A DNA stretch of 52,171 nt from Bradyrhizobium diazoefficiens (GTDB lineage Bacteria > Pseudomonadota > Alphaproteobacteria > Rhizobiales > Xanthobacteraceae), in assembly GCF_016612535.1 (NCBI RefSeq), contig NZ_JAENXS010000008.1:1-52171 (forward strand), given 5' to 3'. Positions 48,121-52,171 of this stretch are shown piece after piece; the stretch's first letter is position 1, and each line of letters opens with the position of its first letter. Made by a program: the position numbers and the translations under genes. The notes beneath the pieces were generated by a model. It was not told where the DNA came from and searched no databases. It worked only from the letters and a program-made list of their open reading frames with translations.

Positions 48121-49527
48121 ATGTTTCGATCGATCTCGACCGCCGTTGTCACGGCAATGTGCATGGCCTTTTCGGCCGGTCTCAATCCTGCCCGCGCGCA
48201 GGATCGCCGGGTGCCGTCATCGCCGGCCGAACTGCGGCTGTCCTATGCACCGATCGTGCAGCGAGTGCAGCCTGCGGTCGTCAACGTCTATGCCGCCAAG
48301 GTGGTGCAGAACCGCAACCCGTTGCTGGACGACCCGATCTTCCGCCGCTTCTTCGGCGTGCCGGGCCAGCAGCAGGAGCAGGTGCAGCGGTCGCTCGGTT
48401 CGGGCGTGATCGTCGACTCGTCCGGGCTCGTCGTCACCAATGTCCATGTCATCGAAGGCGCCGACCAGGTGAAGGTGTCATTGTCGGACAAGCGCGAGTT
48501 CGAGGCCGAGATCGTGCTGAAGGATCCCCGCAGCGACCTTGCGGTGCTGCGCCTCAAGGACAGCCATGAAAAGTTTCCGGCTCTCGACTTCACCAATTCG
48601 GATGAGCTGATGGTCGGCGACGTCGTGCTCGCGATCGGCAATCCCTTCGGCGTCGGCCAGACTGTGACCCACGGCATCATCTCGGCGCTCGCGCGCACAC
48701 AGGTTGGCATCACCGACTACCAGTTCTTCATCCAGACCGACGCACCGATCAATCCCGGCAATTCCGGCGGCGCACTGGTCGACATGAACGGCCGGCTCGC
48801 CGGTATCAACACCGCGATCTACTCGCGCTCCGGCGGCTCGCAAGGCATCGGCTTTGCGATCCCTGCTAACATGGTGCGCGTGGTCGTCGCCTCCGCCAAG
48901 AGCGGCGGCAAGGCGGTGAAGCGGCCATGGCTTGGTGCCAAGTTGCAGGCCGTGACGCCTGAGATCGCCGAAAGCCTCGGCCTGCGCTCGCCAACCGGCG
49001 CGCTGGTCGCAAGCGTGGTGCCGAACGGCCCCGCGGCGAAGGCCGGCCTGAAATCCTCCGACCTGATCATTGGCATCGACGGGCAGACCGTCGATGATCC
49101 CAATGCCTTCGAGTATCGTTTCGCGACGCGCCCGCTCGGCGGCACCGCGCAGATCGACGTGCAGCGTGGCGGCAAGCCGGCAAAGTTGACCGTGGCGCTG
49201 GAGTCCGCGCCGGACGCCGGCCGCAACGAGCTCGTCGTCACCGCGCGCTCGCCGTTCCAGGGCGCCAAGGTCTCGACCATTACGCCGGCAGTAGCCGACG
49301 AGCTGCATCTCGATGCCGACACCGAGGGCGTCGTCATCACCGAACTCGGGGATGACTCGCCGGCCGCTCAGGTCGGCTTCCAGAAGGGAGACATCATCCT
49401 GGCCGTCAACAACCAGAAGATCGGCAAGACCGGCGACCTCGAGAAGGTGGCAGGCGTAAGCCAGCGGATCTGGCGCATCACGCTGGTGCGTGGCGGTCAG
49501 CAGATCAACGTCACGCTGGGCGGATGA
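48121..49527 (+). CDS. DegP/HtrA-like periplasmic serine protease (Do family)
   Basis: A 468-residue secreted serine protease for envelope quality control. Signal peptide at residues 1-26 (ending ARA). The catalytic triad is H109 (VVTNVHVIEG), D139 (DPRSDLAVLRL) and S215 (NPGNSGGAL). Two PDZ domains follow: the first at about 255-345 with GAKLQAVTPEIAESLGL, and the second at about 370-468 with VVITELGDDSPAAQVGF. The usual GSG motif is GSGVIVDSSG. The start is the ATG preceded by GAGGTAGGA; an earlier in-frame start at 47959 lies in the intergenic palindrome. Its last four bases (ATGA) overlap the start of rarA. Confidence 0.95.
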   Translation: MFRSISTAVVTAMCMAFSAGLNPARAQDRRVPSSPAELRLSYAPIVQRVQPAVVNVYAAKVVQNRNPLLDDPIFRRFFGVPGQQQEQVQRSLGSGVIVDSSGLVVTNVHVIEGADQVKVSLSDKREFEAEIVLKDPRSDLAVLRLKDSHEKFPALDFTNSDELMVGDVVLAIGNPFGVGQTVTHGIISALARTQVGITDYQFFIQTDAPINPGNSGGALVDMNGRLAGINTAIYSRSGGSQGIGFAIPANMVRVVVASAKSGGKAVKRPWLGAKLQAVTPEIAESLGLRSPTGALVASVVPNGPAAKAGLKSSDLIIGIDGQTVDDPNAFEYRFATRPLGGTAQIDVQRGGKPAKLTVALESAPDAGRNELVVTARSPFQGAKVSTITPAVADELHLDADTEGVVITELGDDSPAAQVGFQKGDIILAVNNQKIGKTGDLEKVAGVSQRIWRITLVRGGQQINVTLGG

Positions 49528-50861
49528 GTCCGAAGCGACCACGGGAGACGCCAACTCTCTTTGCCGCGGCAGGGCTCGATCACGACGCTCCGCATCCGCT
49601 GCCGGACCGGCTGCGGCCGCGTGCGCTGTCGGAGGTCGTCGGCCAGGATCACATCCTCGGCCCCGACGGCGCGCTGACGCGCATGCTGGAGACGCGTACG
49701 CTCGGCTCGCTGGTGTTCTGGGGGCCGCCGGGCACCGGCAAGACCACGGTGGCGCGGCTGCTGGCGGATGCGACCGATCTGCATTTCGAGCAGATCTCTG
49801 CGGTGTTCTCCGGCGTCGCCGACCTGAAGAAGGCCTTTGACGCCGCGCGGGCCCGCCGCGAGATGGGCAAGGGCACGCTGCTGTTCGTCGACGAGGTTCA
49901 TCGCTTCAATCGGGCCCAGCAGGATTCGTTTCTGCCTGTCATGGAAGACGGCACAGTGGTGATGGTCGGTGCCACCACCGAAAACCCGTCCTTCGAGCTC
50001 AACGCGGCGCTTTTGTCCCGCGCACGCGTGCTGGTGTTTCGCTCGCTCGATGCCGCCGCGATCGAAAAGCTGTTCGCGCATGCCGAGGAGGTCGAGGGCC
50101 GCAAGCTGCCGCTCGATGCGGAAGCGCGTGCCGTGCTGGTGCGCATGGCCGATGGCGATGGCAGGGCCGCGCTGACGCTCGCCGAAGAGGTCTGGCGCTC
50201 GGCGCGGGCCGACGAGATATTCAACGCGGCGCAGTTGCAAGAGATTCTACAACGCCGCGCGCCGATCTACGACAAATCCGCCGATGGCCATTACAACCTG
50301 ATCTCGGCGCTGCATAAGTCGGTGCGTGGCTCCGATCCGGATGCCGCGCTGTATTACCTCGCGCGCATGCTGGACGCCGGCGAGGATCCGCTGTTCCTGG
50401 CGCGCCGCGTCGTGCGCATGGCGGTGGAGGATATTGGGCTCGCCGATCCGCAGGCGCTCGTCATCGCCAATGCGGCGAAGGACGCCTTCGACTTCCTCGG
50501 TCATCCCGAAGGCGAGCTCGCCATCGCGCAGGCGGTGGTCTATCTCGCCACGGCGCCGAAATCGAATGCGGTCTACGCCGCTTTCGGCACGGCGATGCAG
50601 GTTGCAAAACAGGCCGGCTCGCTGCTGCCGCCCAAGCACATCCTCAATTCCCCGACCAAGCTGATGAAGTCGGAAGGCTACGGCGCAGCCTACGAATACG
50701 ATCACGACGCGCCCGACGCCTTCTCCGGCCAGGACTACTTTCCGGAAGCCCTGGGCCGCCAGACCTTCTACGACCCGCCCGAGCGCGGTTTCGAGCGCGA
50801 GATCCGGAAGCGTTTGGATTACTGGGCGAAGCTGCGCAAGGAGCGGGGTGGTTCGCGCTAG
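49524..50861 (+). CDS. rarA: Replication-associated recombination protein RarA (MgsA)
   Basis: A 445-residue AAA+ ATPase related to clamp-loader subunits and RuvB; it acts at stalled replication forks. Walker A GPPGTGKT is at 67-74, Walker B LLFVDEVHRF at about 119-128, and sensor ATTENPSFELN at about 151-161. The C-terminal tetramerisation region contains SALHKSVRGSDPDAALYYLA and QVAKQAGSLLPPKHILNSPT. It overlaps the degP-like gene by four bases (ATGA), so the two are co-translated although functionally unrelated. Confidence 0.96.
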   Translation: MSPKRPRETPTLFAAAGLDHDAPHPLPDRLRPRALSEVVGQDHILGPDGALTRMLETRTLGSLVFWGPPGTGKTTVARLLADATDLHFEQISAVFSGVADLKKAFDAARARREMGKGTLLFVDEVHRFNRAQQDSFLPVMEDGTVVMVGATTENPSFELNAALLSRARVLVFRSLDAAAIEKLFAHAEEVEGRKLPLDAEARAVLVRMADGDGRAALTLAEEVWRSARADEIFNAAQLQEILQRRAPIYDKSADGHYNLISALHKSVRGSDPDAALYYLARMLDAGEDPLFLARRVVRMAVEDIGLADPQALVIANAAKDAFDFLGHPEGELAIAQAVVYLATAPKSNAVYAAFGTAMQVAKQAGSLLPPKHILNSPTKLMKSEGYGAAYEYDHDAPDAFSGQDYFPEALGRQTFYDPPERGFEREIRKRLDYWAKLRKERGGSR

Positions 50862-50912
50862 AAACGGCCATTTCGCCGTGACGGGAGCCGGCTTTTGGGG
50901 TACGCAGGCAGC

Positions 50913-52127
50913 ATGAGCCGCCGCATCAAAAGAACCGATCCAAAGCCCCGTTCGCGCGACGAGCGCAAGGAAACGCGCCCATTCAAGGCGCGTAGCGCGA
51001 AGACAGCCGGGCCGCGTCCGGGCGGTAAGGCCGGTGCGAAGCCGCCGCGGTTTGCTTCCGAGCGCGCCGAGCGGCGGGCGCCCAAAGCTGAGATGGAAAA
51101 GCCGGCGCCCGAAAAGCCGGTCGAGGCGTTGCTGCCGACCAAGGTGCAGACCGTCACTGTCACGGCCGATGAGAACAACATGCGTGTCGATCGTTTCCTC
51201 GAAGCGCGCTTTCCCGGCCTGTCGTTCTCCCACATCCAGCGCGTCGTGCGCAAAGGCGAGCTGCGCGTCGACGGCAAGCGCGTCGACAGCAAGGATCGGC
51301 TCGAGGAAGGGCAGAGCGTGCGCATTCCGCCGCTGAAGCTCGACACGCCGAAGGCGGCCAGCCCGCAGTCGGAAGCAGCCCAAAAGACGCTTGCCACGCT
51401 GAAGGAGATGACGATCTACGAGGACGATGACGTCCTCGTCCTGAACAAGCCTGCGGGCCTCGCCGTGCAGGGTGGCTCGGGCATGACGCGCCACGTCGAC
51501 CAGATGCTGGAGGTGATGCGCGATTCCAAGGGGCAGAAGCCGCGCCTCGTGCACCGCATCGACAGGGAGACGTCGGGCTGCCTCCTGATCGCGAAGACGC
51601 GCTTTGCCGCCTCGTATCTGACCGGCGCATTCCGCGAGCGGTCGGCGCGGAAAACCTATTGGGCGCTGGTGCCGGGGCTGCCGAAGCCGAAGCAGGGCCG
51701 CATCTCGACTTTCCTCGCCAAGGAAGAGAGCGAGGACGACACCATCATGCGCATCGCGCAGCATGGCGACGAGGGCGCCAGCCACGCGGTGACCTATTAC
51801 GCGGTGGTCGAGACCGCCGGCAGCAAGCTGACCTGGGTGTCGCTGAAGCCGGTGACGGGGCGCACCCACCAGCTGCGCGCGCACATGGAGCATATCGGCC
51901 ATCCCATCGTCGGCGATCCCAAATATTTCAATATCGAGAACTGGCAATTGCCGGGCGGCCTGCAAAACCGGCTGCATCTCTTGGCGAGGCGTATTGTCAT
52001 TCCGCATCCGCGCGGCGGCGTGATCGACGCCACCGCGCCATTGCCTCAGCACATGCAGCAGTCGTGGAATTTGCTCGGGCTGGACGCAAGCCGGTTCGAT
52101 CCGATCGAGAACGCGCCGGAAGAGTAG
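50913..52127 (+). CDS. RluA/RluC-family 23S rRNA pseudouridine synthase
   Basis: A 404-residue pseudouridine synthase. An S4 RNA-binding domain (NNMRVDRFLEARFPGLSFSH, about 88-107) is followed by the catalytic domain with HRIDRETSGCLL at 214-225, where D217 is the nucleophile. LKPVTGRTHQLRAHMEHIGH is a second conserved block. RluC-like order suggests 23S rRNA modification. The first 65 residues are a Lys/Arg/Pro-rich extension beyond the usual length, probably disordered and RNA-binding. The ATG giving MSRRIKRTD is preferred over one six codons earlier. It lies 51 bases after rarA. Confidence 0.93.
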   Translation: MSRRIKRTDPKPRSRDERKETRPFKARSAKTAGPRPGGKAGAKPPRFASERAERRAPKAEMEKPAPEKPVEALLPTKVQTVTVTADENNMRVDRFLEARFPGLSFSHIQRVVRKGELRVDGKRVDSKDRLEEGQSVRIPPLKLDTPKAASPQSEAAQKTLATLKEMTIYEDDDVLVLNKPAGLAVQGGSGMTRHVDQMLEVMRDSKGQKPRLVHRIDRETSGCLLIAKTRFAASYLTGAFRERSARKTYWALVPGLPKPKQGRISTFLAKEESEDDTIMRIAQHGDEGASHAVTYYAVVETAGSKLTWVSLKPVTGRTHQLRAHMEHIGHPIVGDPKYFNIENWQLPGGLQNRLHLLARRIVIPHPRGGVIDATAPLPQHMQQSWNLLGLDASRFDPIENAPEE

Positions 52128-52171
52128 GGGCGCTGGGGAGCGCAGTGTTTCTCCGAAGTCGTCCCGGCCTA

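Overview
The window is about 52 kb of GC-rich chromosomal DNA from an alphaproteobacterium of the order Hyphomicrobiales, most probably Bradyrhizobium or a close relative. The basis is the protein sequences (rpoA, rpoB, tuf, rplJ and rpsE all read as Bradyrhizobium-type), the alphaproteobacterial gene order, the absence of rpsD from the alpha operon, and short palindromic repeats typical of this group. The genus call is from memory of these families, not from a search.

Layout. (1) 1-3917: a loosely associated metabolic stretch with two SDR oxidoreductases, a histidine phosphatase and a serine beta-lactamase-like hydrolase. (2) 4080-18091: tRNA-Trp, secE-nusG, rplK-rplA, a lone D-2-hydroxyacid dehydrogenase, rplJ-rplL and rpoB-rpoC, ending in a clear intrinsic terminator. 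(3) 18226-23612: a three-gene non-ribosomal cassette, made of a flavoprotein/methyltransferase fusion, an ABC exporter with acidic runs at both ends, and a convergent flavin monooxygenase. It splits what would otherwise be one continuous ribosomal/transcription supercluster. (4) 24214-43546: the str (rpsL-rpsG-fusA-tuf), S10 (rpsJ to rpsQ), spc (rplN to secY-adk) and alpha (rpsM-rpsK-rpoA-rplQ) operons in standard order, ending in a strong terminator. (5) 43552-52127: accessory genes, namely an SDR gene framed by two 90-bp palindromic repeats, a quinone-oxidoreductase/HxlR divergent pair, an OprP-like porin divergent from a DegP-like periplasmic protease, then rarA and an RluC-type pseudouridine synthase.

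The core genes act together: RNA polymerase subunits (rpoB, rpoC, rpoA), a transcription factor (nusG), translation factors (fusA, tuf), most ribosomal proteins, and the Sec translocon (secE, secY). Several spacers inside the core hold terminator-like or processing-like hairpins (rplJ leader, rplL-rpoB, secY-adk, rpsM-rpsK, rpsK-rpoA), which suggests segmental control of subunit ratios. The least ordinary items are the 18-24 kb cassette, the histone-H1-like lysine tail on adenylate kinase, a candidate rplJ attenuator with an alternative antiterminator pairing, and the paired 90-bp repeats. No CRISPR array, IS element, rRNA or phage gene was seen.
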